Assembly (NCBI GenBank): GCA_017302295.1
Contig: JAFLDS010000008.1
Location: 64,992 to 128,991, forward strand
Direction of reading: 5' to 3'
Origin: Thauera sp.
Lineage (GTDB): Bacteria; Pseudomonadota; Gammaproteobacteria; Burkholderiales; Rhodocyclaceae
DNA length: 64,000 nucleotides
How positions within the stretch are numbered: the first letter of the stretch is position 1; each line of letters opens with the position of its first letter. Shown here in pieces: positions 16,512-24,823 of this stretch. The position numbers and the translations under genes are program-made. Under the pieces are notes generated by a model. It worked only from the letters and a program-made list of their open reading frames with translations. It had not been told where the DNA came from and did no database searches.

Positions 16512-17521
16512 AACTCGCCACCCTCAAGCAAGGCGGCCGCGATGGCACGCTGGTCGTCGTCAGCCGCGATCTCACCCAGTGCCAGCCGGTGGCCGACATC
16601 GCCCGCACGCTGCAGGCCGCGCTCGACGACTGGGACGTAGCTGCGCCCAGGCTGCGCGAAGTGTATGAGGCGCTCAACAACGGCCACGCCCGCCACGCCC
16701 AGCCCTTCGACCAGGCCGCCTGCGCGTCGCCCTTGCCGCGCGCCTACCAGTGGGCCGACGGCTCGGCCTACATCAACCATGTGGAGCTGGTGCGCAAGGC
16801 GCGCAACGCCGAGATGCCGCCGTCCTTCTACACCGACCCGCTGATGTACCAGGGCGGCTCCGACAGCTTCATCGGCCCGCGCGATGCGGTGGTGGCCGAT
16901 GAGGCCTGGGGCATCGACTTCGAGGCTGAAGTGACGGTGGTGACCGGCGACGTACCGATGGGCGCCACGCCCGCCGAGGCCGCGCAGGCGGTCCGGCTGG
17001 TGATGCTGGTGAACGACGTCAGCTTGCGCAACCTGATCCCCAACGAACTCGCCAAGGGTTTCGGCTTCTTCCAGAGCAAGCCGGCCTCTGCCTTCAGCCC
17101 GGTGGCGGTGACGCCCGACGAGCTGGGCGATGCGTGGAAGGACGCCAAGGTACATCTGCCGCTCATGGTGCATCTGAACGGCAAGCTGTTCGGCAAGCCC
17201 GAGGCCGGGGTGGACATGACCTTCGACTTCGGCCAGCTCGTCGCTCATGTGGCGAAGACGCGCGAGCTGGAAGCCGGCTCCATCATCGGTTCGGGCACGG
17301 TGTCGAACAAGCAGGGCGACCTGTGGGGCTCGTCGATCGAGCATGGCGGCGTCGGCTACTGCTGCCTGGCCGAGGTGCGCACCTACGAGACCATCGAGCA
17401 GGGCAAGCCAGCCACCCCGTTCATGCGCGACGGTGACGTGGTGCGCATCGAGATGTTCGATCGCGACGGGCGCAGCGTCTTCGGCACGATCGAGAACCGG
17501 GTGGCGGCGATCAAGGGCTGA
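16508..17521 (+). CDS. Fumarylacetoacetate hydrolase family protein
   Basis: The 337-residue protein has the FAH fold: FYTDPLMYQGGSD, the metal-site acidic run GIDFEAEV, then GFGFFQSKPASAFSP and SIIGSGTVSN. It hydrolyses a beta-diketo acid such as fumarylacetoacetate or fumarylpyruvate, the last step after isomerisation of the ring-cleavage product. It overlaps the VOC gene (ATGA-type) and is followed 4 bp later by the isomerase, so the three are closely coupled. Confidence 0.9.
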   Translation: MKLATLKQGGRDGTLVVVSRDLTQCQPVADIARTLQAALDDWDVAAPRLREVYEALNNGHARHAQPFDQAACASPLPRAYQWADGSAYINHVELVRKARNAEMPPSFYTDPLMYQGGSDSFIGPRDAVVADEAWGIDFEAEVTVVTGDVPMGATPAEAAQAVRLVMLVNDVSLRNLIPNELAKGFGFFQSKPASAFSPVAVTPDELGDAWKDAKVHLPLMVHLNGKLFGKPEAGVDMTFDFGQLVAHVAKTRELEAGSIIGSGTVSNKQGDLWGSSIEHGGVGYCCLAEVRTYETIEQGKPATPFMRDGDVVRIEMFDRDGRSVFGTIENRVAAIKG

Positions 17522-17525
17522 AGCG

Positions 17526-18170
17526 ATGAAGCTCTACACCTACTTCCGCAGCTCGGCCGCGTTCCGGGTGCGCATCGCGCTGAACCTGAAAGGGCTCGCG
17601 TACGACGCGGTGCCGGTGCACCTGGCGCGTGGCGGCGGCGAGCAGCACCAGCCCGGCTATCGGGCGCTGAATCCCGCCGGCCTGGTGCCGGCGCTGGAGG
17701 ACGGCGGGCAGGTGCTGACGCAGTCGCTGGCGATCATCGAGTACCTGGACGAAACCCATCCGCAGCCGCCGCTGCTGCCCGGTTCGCCCGCCGACCGCGC
17801 GCGCATCCGCGCCATCGCTCAGGCGATCGCCTGCGACATCCATCCGATCAACAACCTGCGCGTGCTGCAATTCCTGCAGCGCGAACTGGGGGCGAACGAC
17901 GCGCAGAAGAACGCCTGGTACCGGCACTGGATCGAGGTCGGGCTGACGGCGGTGGAGGCGATGCTGGCGGACGATGCGCGCACCGGCGCGTTCTGCCAGG
18001 GCGACACGCCGACACTGGCGGACTGCTGTCTGGTGCCGCAGGTGTTCAATGCGCGCCGTTTCGACTGCAGCCTGGAGCCGTATCCGACGATCACCCGCAT
18101 CGCTGAGCGCTGCGAGTCTCTCGAAGCCTTCCGCAAGGCGGCGCCGGCCAATCAGCCGGATGCGGAGTAG
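17526..18170 (+). CDS. maiA: Maleylacetoacetate/maleylpyruvate isomerase (zeta GST)
   Basis: The 214-residue zeta-class glutathione transferase starts MKLYTYFRSSAAFRVRIALNLKG, with the SSxxxR glutathione-binding motif, and has QSLAIIEYLDE and DIHPINNLRVLQ. It isomerises the cis ring-fission product to the trans form for the FAH enzyme just upstream. A longer open frame exists upstream, but the ATG at 17526 is the family start. Whether the substrate is maleylacetoacetate or maleylpyruvate cannot be told here. Confidence 0.92.
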   Translation: MKLYTYFRSSAAFRVRIALNLKGLAYDAVPVHLARGGGEQHQPGYRALNPAGLVPALEDGGQVLTQSLAIIEYLDETHPQPPLLPGSPADRARIRAIAQAIACDIHPINNLRVLQFLQRELGANDAQKNAWYRHWIEVGLTAVEAMLADDARTGAFCQGDTPTLADCCLVPQVFNARRFDCSLEPYPTITRIAERCESLEAFRKAAPANQPDAE

Positions 18171-18206
18171 GGGGCGGAGTGAGCAGCGCTGGGAGGCGGG
18201 CCGGGG

Positions 18207-18542
18207 TTATACGCCCCAGGTGACGGGTTTGCCTTCCTTCTGTGCGGCGACCAGCATGTCGAGCAGCGGCCAGGCGCGCTGGGCGATGCCGACCGGGGCG
18301 GCCATGCCGCTGCGGCCGGCTTCGCGATCGGCGGCCTCATCGGCTTCGCTGCGTGCCGCCTGTCGGGCGCGGTCGTCGTCGATCGCCTTGCGCAGGCGCG
18401 TGATGGCGTCGGGCAGCTGCTCGGTGGTGACGATGCCCTTGGCCTCTTCCGGGTCCTTGCCCAGGATGCCGATAAGCTTCTTCGCCACGTCGCCGAACAT
18501 GATGACGTCGGCGCTGGCGGCAGACTTGAACGTGACCAGCAT
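18207..18542 (-). CDS. DUF1840 protein
   Basis: The 111-residue protein (MLVTFKSAASADVIMFGDVAKKLIGILGKD, ending AWPLLDMLVAAQKEGKPVTWGV) is a clear DUF1840 member, a small cytosolic family common in betaproteobacteria. The middle is acidic and helical. It follows the HPRT gene by 9 bp and is probably co-transcribed with it. Its function is unknown. Confidence 0.88.
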   Translation of the reverse strand: MLVTFKSAASADVIMFGDVAKKLIGILGKDPEEAKGIVTTEQLPDAITRLRKAIDDDRARQAARSEADEAADREAGRSGMAAPVGIAQRAWPLLDMLVAAQKEGKPVTWGV

Positions 18543-18551
18543 GTGCTTTCC

Positions 18552-19109
18552 TCAGAGCCTCTTCACTGCGTAGATGCCCGGCGCATTGCGCCAGTAGCCT
18601 TTGTAGTCCATGCCGCAGCCGAACAGGAAACGGTCGGCGATCTCCAGTCCGGTGAAGTCGGCGCGCATGCCGGGGTAGGCCTTGCGGTCGTGCGCCTTGT
18701 GCACCAGCACTGCGGACAGCACCGCGGCGGCGCCTTCGGCCTTCAGATAGTCGACGATGGCCGCCAGCGTGTGGCCTTCGTCGAGGATGTCGTCCAGCAC
18801 CAGCACGGTGCGCCCGCGCAGATCCTGCGTCGGGCGTACCCGCCAGTCGAGCACTGCGCCCTTGAGCGCGTGGCCGTAGCGGGTGGCGTGCAGGTAGCCG
18901 ACCTCAAGGGGAAAGGGTAGTCGCGGAAGGATGCGGCCGGCCAGGACCAGGCCGCCGTTCATGACCGTGTAGATGATCGGGTTGGTGCCCGCGAGCCGTC
19001 CGTTGATCGCCGCTGCCAGGCGGTCCAGCGCGGCGTCCACCTCGGCTTCCGTCGCGAGGCAGTCGGCCTCGGCGCGTGCGCGCTCAATTTCGTCCAGATC
19101 GATAGGCAT
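18552..19109 (-). CDS. hpt: Hypoxanthine-guanine phosphoribosyltransferase
   Basis: The 185-residue protein has the type I PRTase PRPP loop VLVLDDILDEGHT and the flexible-loop region YLHATRYGHAL. It salvages hypoxanthine and guanine to IMP and GMP. The length and the C-terminal DRFLFGCGMDYKGYWRN fit the proteobacterial enzyme that is named hypoxanthine-guanine phosphoribosyltransferase in this group. Confidence 0.9.
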   Translation of the reverse strand: MPIDLDEIERARAEADCLATEAEVDAALDRLAAAINGRLAGTNPIIYTVMNGGLVLAGRILPRLPFPLEVGYLHATRYGHALKGAVLDWRVRPTQDLRGRTVLVLDDILDEGHTLAAIVDYLKAEGAAAVLSAVLVHKAHDRKAYPGMRADFTGLEIADRFLFGCGMDYKGYWRNAPGIYAVKRL

Positions 19110-19130
19110 GGTCTTGAGCTGTTCCTTCGC

Positions 19131-19511
19131 TCAGGCCGCGGACCTTCCGCCCAGCATGCTGCGCACCCTGGAGATCAACCGCAACAGGACCGAAGCGACG
19201 GCCGGGCTGAGGGCTGAAGCGCGTCCGCCGCGCAGGCGGCGCACCAGCATCCATGCGACCCAGCCGCGCTGCGCGAGCCTTAGCGCGCGCCGCGGACGGG
19301 TGACGAGCAGCACGAGCAGCGCAACGGAAAGCAGTGGAGCCTTGTCGCGCGCCCATTGCAGGCTCTCGCGAAGACGCTCCCGCGCCCGGTCGGCGGTGTC
19401 GAGCGCCTCGTCGATCCGGGCGAGGTGGCCCGCGATCTCGTTGCGTTCGGCCTCGCTGCGGATCTGAAGGCGCTGCTTCTTCAGCGCCAGTTCCAGGATG
19501 CGGGGATTCAT
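19131..19511 (-). CDS. YqjK-like membrane-associated protein
   Basis: The 126-residue protein starts MNPRILELALKKQRLQIRSEAERNEIAGHL, the YqjK pattern. It has a charged coiled N-half, one hydrophobic segment (LLSVALLVLLV) and a very basic C-terminus. It overlaps the YqjE-like gene by 4 bp. With the DUF883 gene upstream it makes the common yqjD-yqjE-yqjK order of stationary-phase membrane proteins. Confidence 0.82.
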   Translation of the reverse strand: MNPRILELALKKQRLQIRSEAERNEIAGHLARIDEALDTADRARERLRESLQWARDKAPLLSVALLVLLVTRPRRALRLAQRGWVAWMLVRRLRGGRASALSPAVASVLLRLISRVRSMLGGRSAA

Positions 19512-19891
19512 TCGCGGCGCCGAATGGCTTCGCGGTCGCGCGCGATTTCCGCCAGGGTGGCGGCGAACAGGCGGCTGCCGCGGCGGATCTCGCGGGCGGC
19601 GTTGGTCGCGGTGAGCAGGCCGCCACAGATGAACAGCGCGCTGGCCAGGCCCAGAGCCAGCAGCCGATGCTCTTCCCAGAACAGGACGGTCAGGAAGACA
19701 GCGACGAAGACCAGACTGAAGCCGAGCAGCACGGCCGACAGCAGCGTGTTGAACAGCAGGCTGGTCAGCCGCAGCTTCTCTTCCTGCAACTCGACGGTGA
19801 GCAACTCGATACGGGTCTGCACCGTGTGCAGACCCGTATCGAGCAGGCCGTGCAGACTGTCTGCAAGGCCCGGCTTCGATGGCTCACTCAT
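19508..19891 (-). CDS. YqjE-like (phage holin superfamily) membrane protein
   Basis: The 127-residue protein has an N-terminal amphipathic helix and two transmembrane segments (TLLSAVLLGFSLVFVAVFLTVLFW and LLALGLASALFICGGLL), the YqjE/holin_X layout. It lies between the YqjD- and YqjK-like genes. In related bacteria these proteins sit in the inner membrane in stress or stationary phase; the precise task is unknown. Confidence 0.85.
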   Translation of the reverse strand: MSEPSKPGLADSLHGLLDTGLHTVQTRIELLTVELQEEKLRLTSLLFNTLLSAVLLGFSLVFVAVFLTVLFWEEHRLLALGLASALFICGGLLTATNAAREIRRGSRLFAATLAEIARDREAIRRRE

Positions 19892-19939
19892 GTCGGCGAG
19901 GCGCAGGCAGCTTCAGTCGGGATTCCGATGGCCATCGGC

Positions 19940-20251
19940 TCAGCGGCGACCGGCCAGCAGGCCGAGCAGGAAGGCGACGCCTGCGGCCACGCCGACCGAT
20001 TGCCATGGGTGGTCGTGCACATAGTCGTCGGTTGCGCGCGCCGCCTTCTTGCTCCTGTCGATCAGCGCGGCTTCCGCATCCGCGATGCGTTCCTTGGCCA
20101 CGGCCAGACGGTCTCCGAGGCGCGAGCGCACATCCGTCAACTTCTCGCCGGCCTGGCCGGCTGTGAGCTTGAGCAGTTCTTCGGCATCGGCGACGACGAC
20201 CTTGAGATCGCTGACGAGCTTGTCCTTCGAGGGCTGGGTGGTTTCGCTCAT
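19940..20251 (-). CDS. DUF883 (YqjD/ElaB-like) ribosome-associated membrane protein
   Basis: The protein (103 residues from ATG 20251, which follows GGAGGCAGTC) has a long charged helix with many Asp, Glu and Lys residues. It ends in HPWQSVGVAAGVAFLLGLLAGRR, the C-tail anchor of YqjD/ElaB proteins. Family members tether inactive ribosomes to the membrane in stationary phase. It heads the YqjD-E-K-like set. Confidence 0.87.
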   Translation of the reverse strand: MSETTQPSKDKLVSDLKVVVADAEELLKLTAGQAGEKLTDVRSRLGDRLAVAKERIADAEAALIDRSKKAARATDDYVHDHPWQSVGVAAGVAFLLGLLAGRR

Positions 20252-20414
20252 GACTGCCTCCATAACGGTCGTTTATGACATTCGGTGCAAATTGGTCTTG
20301 CATTGGAAGGCTAACCCCATTGTGGCGGGAAGGCAATTGCGGGCGGACGCCTGCGGCGATGCGTGAAGAATTAACGCTGCTAAGGAAAACCCTGATTGGA
20401 GCGCTGGATAAGAA

Positions 20415-20443
20415 TTGGTTATTTTTCAATAAACGAGGATAAT
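20415..20443 (+). promoter_or_regulatory. Predicted promoter of the LIV transport operon
   Basis: TTGGTT (20415-20420) and GATAAT (20438-20443) are 17 bp apart in an AT-rich island upstream of livH. The -10 is a 5/6 match and the -35 3/6. The implied transcript has a leader of about 380 nt before livH. Confidence 0.55.
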
Positions 20444-20543
20444 CTCGACATTCCAGGGGAACACGGGTCGTCAGAACCCGCCCCGGCCCGCCGAGCCAGT
20501 GGCGAAGGCAGGATTTGTTTGCGAGAAGTGAGGAGACACCCAC

Positions 20544-20765
20544 ATGACGTCAATCAGGCACGTTCGTGACAGGCTGGTGCCCGCCCCGGCGGTCGGCGCC
20601 GCAGACTCGGGGTTTCTGCGGGCTTGCGCCCGCAGCCCCATCGATTTGCAGGCGGCGGGGGCGGTCAGCCCCGGCTGTCTGCGAGCGCCCGGAGGCAACG
20701 CAGCCAGGGTCCTCCCGGCCGCTGCAGCCGCGTCCTCTGCGCCCGCGCTCGCTCGCATCCGCTGA
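20544..20765 (+). CDS. Possible small leader ORF, 73 codons
   Basis: The ATG at 20544 has GAGGAGACACCC directly upstream, as good a ribosome site as the real genes nearby. The predicted peptide is rich in Ala, Pro, Gly and Arg with no known domain. A GGAGCG/CGCTCC stem-loop starts three bases after its stop. It could be a leader peptide affecting livH expression, the start of a decayed gene, or chance in GC-rich DNA. Confidence 0.25.
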   Translation: MTSIRHVRDRLVPAPAVGAADSGFLRACARSPIDLQAAGAVSPGCLRAPGGNAARVLPAAAAASSAPALARIR

Positions 20766-20828
20766 ACGGAGCGCTTCGCTCCTCCCTCTCATCAAACTCT
20801 GCAATCCGGTCGGCTCGCGCTTGCCGGA

Positions 20829-21707
20829 ATGGGGATCGTCATGGATTTCGCGACCTTTCTGATCCAGACGCTGAACTCGCTGCAGTACGGCCTGCTGCTC
20901 TTCCTTGTGGCAAGCGGGCTGACGCTGGTGTTCGGCATCATGGGCATCATCAACCTGGCGCACGGCAGTTTCTACATGATCGGCGCCTACATGGCCTTCG
21001 TGCTGAGCAGCGCGACGGGCAGTCTGGTGTGGGCCATCGTGCTCGGGATACCGCTGGCGCTGATCTTCGGCGCCTTCCTCGAGTGGGCGCTGTTTTCCCG
21101 GCTCTACAAGCGTGACCACCTCGAACAGGTGCTGCTGACCTACGGACTGATCCTGGTGTTCGAGCAGCTGCGCAGCCTGCTCGTCGATAACGACGTGCAT
21201 GGCGTGGACATCCCGGCCTTCCTCGGTGCGTCGATCCAGCTCACCGACGTGCTGAGCTATCCGGTCTATCGGCTTGCCATCTCGGCGGTGTGCATCGTGC
21301 TCGCAGTAGCGCTGTACTTCGTCATCCAGCGCACCCGGCTGGGCATGATGATCCGCGCCGGCAACGATGACCGCACCATGGTCGAGGCGCTGGGCATCAA
21401 CATCAACATGATCTACCGCGTGGTGTTCGCGCTCGGCGTGGCCCTGGCGGCGCTGGCCGGCATGCTGGCGGCGCCGATCTCGTCGGTGTTCCCCAACATG
21501 GGCGGACAGGTGCTGATCATCTCCTTCGTGATCGTGGTGATCGGCGGCATCGGATCGGTGTGGGGCGCGCTGGTGGCCGCGCTGATTGTGGGCTTTGCCG
21601 ACACCTTCGGCAAAGTGCTGCTGCCCGAGATCTCCGGCATGGTGGTGTATCTGGTGATGGCCGCGGTGCTGCTGTGGCGCCCCGAAGGCATCCTTAAGAA
21701 GGGCTGA
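20829..21707 (+). CDS. livH: Branched-chain amino acid type ABC permease LivH (set 1)
   Basis: The 292-residue integral membrane protein has the LivH pattern: GLTLVFGIMGIINLAHGSFYMIGAY near residue 31 and GGIGSVWGALVAALIVGFADT late in the chain. With LivM it forms the membrane channel of a HAAT-family importer. Members transport branched-chain amino acids but in aromatic degraders often aromatic acids. It is the first gene of a run that overlaps or nearly touches through 24162. A second start, MDFATF, lies four residues in. Confidence 0.92.
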   Translation: MGIVMDFATFLIQTLNSLQYGLLLFLVASGLTLVFGIMGIINLAHGSFYMIGAYMAFVLSSATGSLVWAIVLGIPLALIFGAFLEWALFSRLYKRDHLEQVLLTYGLILVFEQLRSLLVDNDVHGVDIPAFLGASIQLTDVLSYPVYRLAISAVCIVLAVALYFVIQRTRLGMMIRAGNDDRTMVEALGININMIYRVVFALGVALAALAGMLAAPISSVFPNMGGQVLIISFVIVVIGGIGSVWGALVAALIVGFADTFGKVLLPEISGMVVYLVMAAVLLWRPEGILKKG

Positions 21708-21711
21708 GACC

Positions 21712-22677
21712 ATGAACGCGCAAGTTTCCCTGATCCTCAAGCTCGCGGTGCTGGCGGTCCTCGCCTGCGTGCCGCTGACTGGCGAGTCCTTCTACGTCGA
21801 GGTGGTGTCCAAGATGCTCGTGATGGCGATCTTCGCCATGAGCCTGGACTTGTTGGTCGGCTTCACCGGCCTGGTGAGCCTCGGTCATGCGGCGTATTTC
21901 GGCATTGCCGCCTACGCGGCGGCCCTGCTGAGCCCGAAGTACGACGCGGCGAGCCTGTGGTTCCTGTTCCCGGCCTCGGTCGGCCTGGCGGCCCTGGCAG
22001 CGCTGGTGATCGGTCTCTTCGTGCTGCGTACGAAGGGCATCTACTTCATCATGGTGACGCTGGCCTTCGCGCAGATGGCGTATTTCGTCTTCCATGACAC
22101 GCCGGTGGGCGGGGGGTCGGACGGCATCTATCTCAACGTCAAGCCCTCGGCGGCGATCGGCGGTTGGGAGCCGTTCGACCTCGGCAACGAGCATCACCAG
22201 TATTACTTCATCCTGGCGATTCTGGTGCTGGTCTACCTGTTCCTTGCCAGGGTGCTGAAGTCGCCCTTCGGCCGGGCGCTGGTGGGCATCAAGAGCAACG
22301 AGCACCGAATGCAGTCGATGGGTTACCTGACCTTCCGCTACAAGCTCGGCGCCTTCACGCTGGCCGGCGCGCTTGGCGGCGTGGCGGGCTTCCTCTACGC
22401 GGTCATGTTCGGTTTCGTCACGCCGGAGCTGCTGTCCTGGCACGAGTCGGGCAACGTGCTGCTGATGGTGATCCTCGGCGGCATGGGCAACCTGGTGGGT
22501 GCGGCGGTCGGCGCCTTCGCCTTCGAGGGCATGCGCGGCGTATTCGAGGGCTGGACCGAGCACTGGCAGCTGCTGATGGGCAGCGTGATCGTCGCGGTGG
22601 TGTTGTTCCTGCCGGGTGGCCTGTCCAGCCTGCCGGGACGTCTGCGTCGCGCGCTGCAGGGAGGAGACGACAAATGA
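21712..22677 (+). CDS. livM: Branched-chain amino acid type ABC permease LivM (set 1)
   Basis: The 321-residue permease has the LivM signature AMSLDLLVGFTGLVSLGHAAYFGIAAY and, later, SGNVLLMVILGGMGNLVGAAVGAF. It begins 4 bp after livH and its stop overlaps the livG start (ATGA). Confidence 0.92.
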   Translation: MNAQVSLILKLAVLAVLACVPLTGESFYVEVVSKMLVMAIFAMSLDLLVGFTGLVSLGHAAYFGIAAYAAALLSPKYDAASLWFLFPASVGLAALAALVIGLFVLRTKGIYFIMVTLAFAQMAYFVFHDTPVGGGSDGIYLNVKPSAAIGGWEPFDLGNEHHQYYFILAILVLVYLFLARVLKSPFGRALVGIKSNEHRMQSMGYLTFRYKLGAFTLAGALGGVAGFLYAVMFGFVTPELLSWHESGNVLLMVILGGMGNLVGAAVGAFAFEGMRGVFEGWTEHWQLLMGSVIVAVVLFLPGGLSSLPGRLRRALQGGDDK

Positions 22678-23450
22678 GCCAGACCAACAAGAGCGAAGTG
22701 CTGATGGTGGCGAAGGACCTGACGCGCCGCTTCGGCGGCCTGGTGGCCAACCGCGACGTCAGCGTCACCATCGAGCGCGGCAAGATCCATGTCCTGCTCG
22801 GCCCCAATGGCGCGGGCAAGTCGACCTGCATCAACATGTTGTCGGGCGACCTGCCGCCGAGCGAAGGCACGATCCACTTCATGGGGCGCGACATCACGGG
22901 CCTGACCGCTGCGCAACGCTCGCGCGTGGGCATCGGTCGCAGCTACCAGCGCACCAACATCTTTCCGCAGTTCACCGTGCTCGAGAACGTGCGCCTTGCT
23001 GCGCAGTCGCGCAACCAGCAGCCGTGGCGCATCTTCAGCAAGGCGATGGAGCAGGAGTGGGCGCTGGAGAAGGCGCGCGCCTGCATCGAGGAGGCGGGGC
23101 TGGGCAAGCGCGTGGACTGGTTGTCCGGCGTCCTCAGCCACGGCGAGCAGCGTCAGCTCGAGATCGCGATGGTGCTGGCGACCGATGCCCAGGTGCTGCT
23201 GCTCGACGAGCCGCTCGCCGGCATGGGCTCGGAAGAGTCGGCCAAGATGGTCGAGTTGCTCAAGCGTCTGCGCGCCACCCGCGGCATCCTGCTCGTCGAG
23301 CACGACATGGATGCCGTGTTCGCGGTGGCCGACGTGATCACCGTGATGGTCAACGGCGAGATGCTCGAGTGCGGCCCGCCGGAACAGATCAAGAACAGCG
23401 TGGCCGTCCAGCAGGCCTACCTGGGTACGGAGGAGAGCTTTCATGTCTAA
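22674..23450 (+). CDS. livG: ABC transporter ATP-binding protein LivG (set 1)
   Basis: The 258-residue ATPase has Walker A GPNGAGKS, a LSHGEQRQLEIAMVLA signature and Walker B QVLLLDEPLAG, followed by a GILLVEHDMDAVF switch histidine. A longer frame exists upstream, but the ATG at 22674 overlaps the livM stop and gives the family start. It pairs with LivF to drive transport. Confidence 0.92.
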   Translation: MSQTNKSEVLMVAKDLTRRFGGLVANRDVSVTIERGKIHVLLGPNGAGKSTCINMLSGDLPPSEGTIHFMGRDITGLTAAQRSRVGIGRSYQRTNIFPQFTVLENVRLAAQSRNQQPWRIFSKAMEQEWALEKARACIEEAGLGKRVDWLSGVLSHGEQRQLEIAMVLATDAQVLLLDEPLAGMGSEESAKMVELLKRLRATRGILLVEHDMDAVFAVADVITVMVNGEMLECGPPEQIKNSVAVQQAYLGTEESFHV

Positions 23451-24162
23451 CATGCTGCTCGAAGGCAGGGAACTGCACACCTATTACGGCGCCAGCCACA
23501 TCCTGCACGGCATCGATTTCCACATCCGCCAGGGCGAGGGCATCGCGCTGATGGGCCGCAACGGCATGGGCAAGTCGACGCTGATCAAGAGCATGCTCGG
23601 CATCGTGCGCCCGAAGCATGGTCGCGTGCTGGTGCGCGGCGACGACTACACAAAGGCGACCACCTACCGCACCGCGCAGCAGGGCATCGCCTATGTGCCG
23701 GAGGGGCGCGGCATCTTCAAGAGCCTGACCGTGCGCGAGAATCTCTTGATGTCGGCGCGTGCAGGCGTGGATGGCCAGCGCAACTGGACTTTCGACCGGG
23801 TGATGGAGACCTTCCCGCGCCTGGGCGAGCGCATCAACAACGGTGGCTGGCAGCTTTCCGGCGGCGAGCAGCAGATGCTCACCATCGGTCGCGCGCTGAT
23901 GACCAACCCTGATCTGCTGATCCTCGACGAAGCCACCGAAGGCCTGGCGCCGCTGATCGCGATGGAGATCTGGCGCATCGTCAAGGAGATCCGCAAGACC
24001 GGCATCGCCACCGTCATCGTGGACAAGAACCACGGCGCGGTGACGTCGATCTGCGATCGCGCGATGATCCTGGTGAAGGGCGAGGTGGTCTTCGATGGCA
24101 GCAGCGACGAGATCCGCGCCAATCCGGACCTGATCCAGAAGCACCTTGGGGTGGGACACTGA
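23443..24162 (+). CDS. livF: ABC transporter ATP-binding protein LivF (set 1)
   Basis: The 239-residue ATPase has Walker A GRNGMGKS, signature LSGGEQQMLTIGRALM and Walker B LLILDEATEGLAP. It overlaps livG by 8 bp. The switch position reads VDKNHGAV, where most LivF proteins have VEQN, a small departure next to the ATP site. Confidence 0.92.
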   Translation: MSNMLLEGRELHTYYGASHILHGIDFHIRQGEGIALMGRNGMGKSTLIKSMLGIVRPKHGRVLVRGDDYTKATTYRTAQQGIAYVPEGRGIFKSLTVRENLLMSARAGVDGQRNWTFDRVMETFPRLGERINNGGWQLSGGEQQMLTIGRALMTNPDLLILDEATEGLAPLIAMEIWRIVKEIRKTGIATVIVDKNHGAVTSICDRAMILVKGEVVFDGSSDEIRANPDLIQKHLGVGH

Positions 24163-24173
24163 GGAGAAACCGC

Positions 24174-24746
24174 ATGAACAAGTCACTGGACATCATCCAC
24201 GCCGAACACCGCGCGATCGCGGCGATGATGCACGGTCTGCGCCAGATCGTCGCCGGCATCGAGAAGGGCCGCCTGAAGCCGGATTTCGAGCTGTTCCGCG
24301 CCATGATCGAGTACATCGACAAGGTGCCCGAGAAGGTGCATCACCCGAAGGAAGACCAGTACCTGTTCGCACGCCTGCGCGAGCGCAGCGCCGAGGCGCT
24401 CCCGGTGATCGAGTTGCTCGAGGCCGAACATCGCATCGGCGACGCGCGCATCCGCGAGGTCGAGGCGGCGATGCAGCAGTACGAACAATCGGGCGCGGCG
24501 GGTTTCGCCGGCTTCCAGGCTGCGGTGACGAAATACATCGAAGCCGAGTGGAAGCACATGAACACCGAAGAGCACGAGATCTTCCCGCTCGCCGAGAAAC
24601 ACCTCACCGCCGAGGACTGGGCGGTGATCGATGCCGCCTTCCTGTCCAACGAGAATCCGTGGAAGGGCGACGCCGGGCAATACGAGAAGCTGTTCACGAA
24701 GATCGTGAACATCGCGCCGGCGCCGGTGGGTTTGGGGCCGGGCTGA
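24174..24746 (+). CDS. Hemerythrin-domain protein (set 1)
   Basis: The 190-residue four-helix protein carries the hemerythrin HHE ligand pattern: IIHAEHRAI at the start, KVHHPKEDQYLF near 55, EAEHRIGD, and EWKHMNTEEHEIFPLAEK. These residues can hold a di-iron centre that binds O2, NO or another ligand. It sits 11 bp after livF with GGAGAA upstream, so it belongs to the transport transcript. Why an importer operon should code one is unclear; a similar gene ends the second set. Confidence 0.88.
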   Translation: MNKSLDIIHAEHRAIAAMMHGLRQIVAGIEKGRLKPDFELFRAMIEYIDKVPEKVHHPKEDQYLFARLRERSAEALPVIELLEAEHRIGDARIREVEAAMQQYEQSGAAGFAGFQAAVTKYIEAEWKHMNTEEHEIFPLAEKHLTAEDWAVIDAAFLSNENPWKGDAGQYEKLFTKIVNIAPAPVGLGPG

Positions 24747-24823
24747 GCGGCGGCGCGAGGTTTTCCGCGGTAGTCGCCCGCGCACCGTGCGCGCAGCGGG
24801 CAAAAAACAACAAGGGAGGAGAC

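Larger units (their letters stand above)
20252..20828. other. Intergenic region before the transport operon
   Basis: The 577 bp between the divergent DUF883 and livH genes hold one promoter-like site (20415-20443), a possible 73-codon ORF (20544-20765) and a GGAGCG/CGCTCC hairpin right after that ORF (20768-20782). The long GC-rich leader has no recognised riboswitch. Nothing else was found. Confidence 0.6.
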
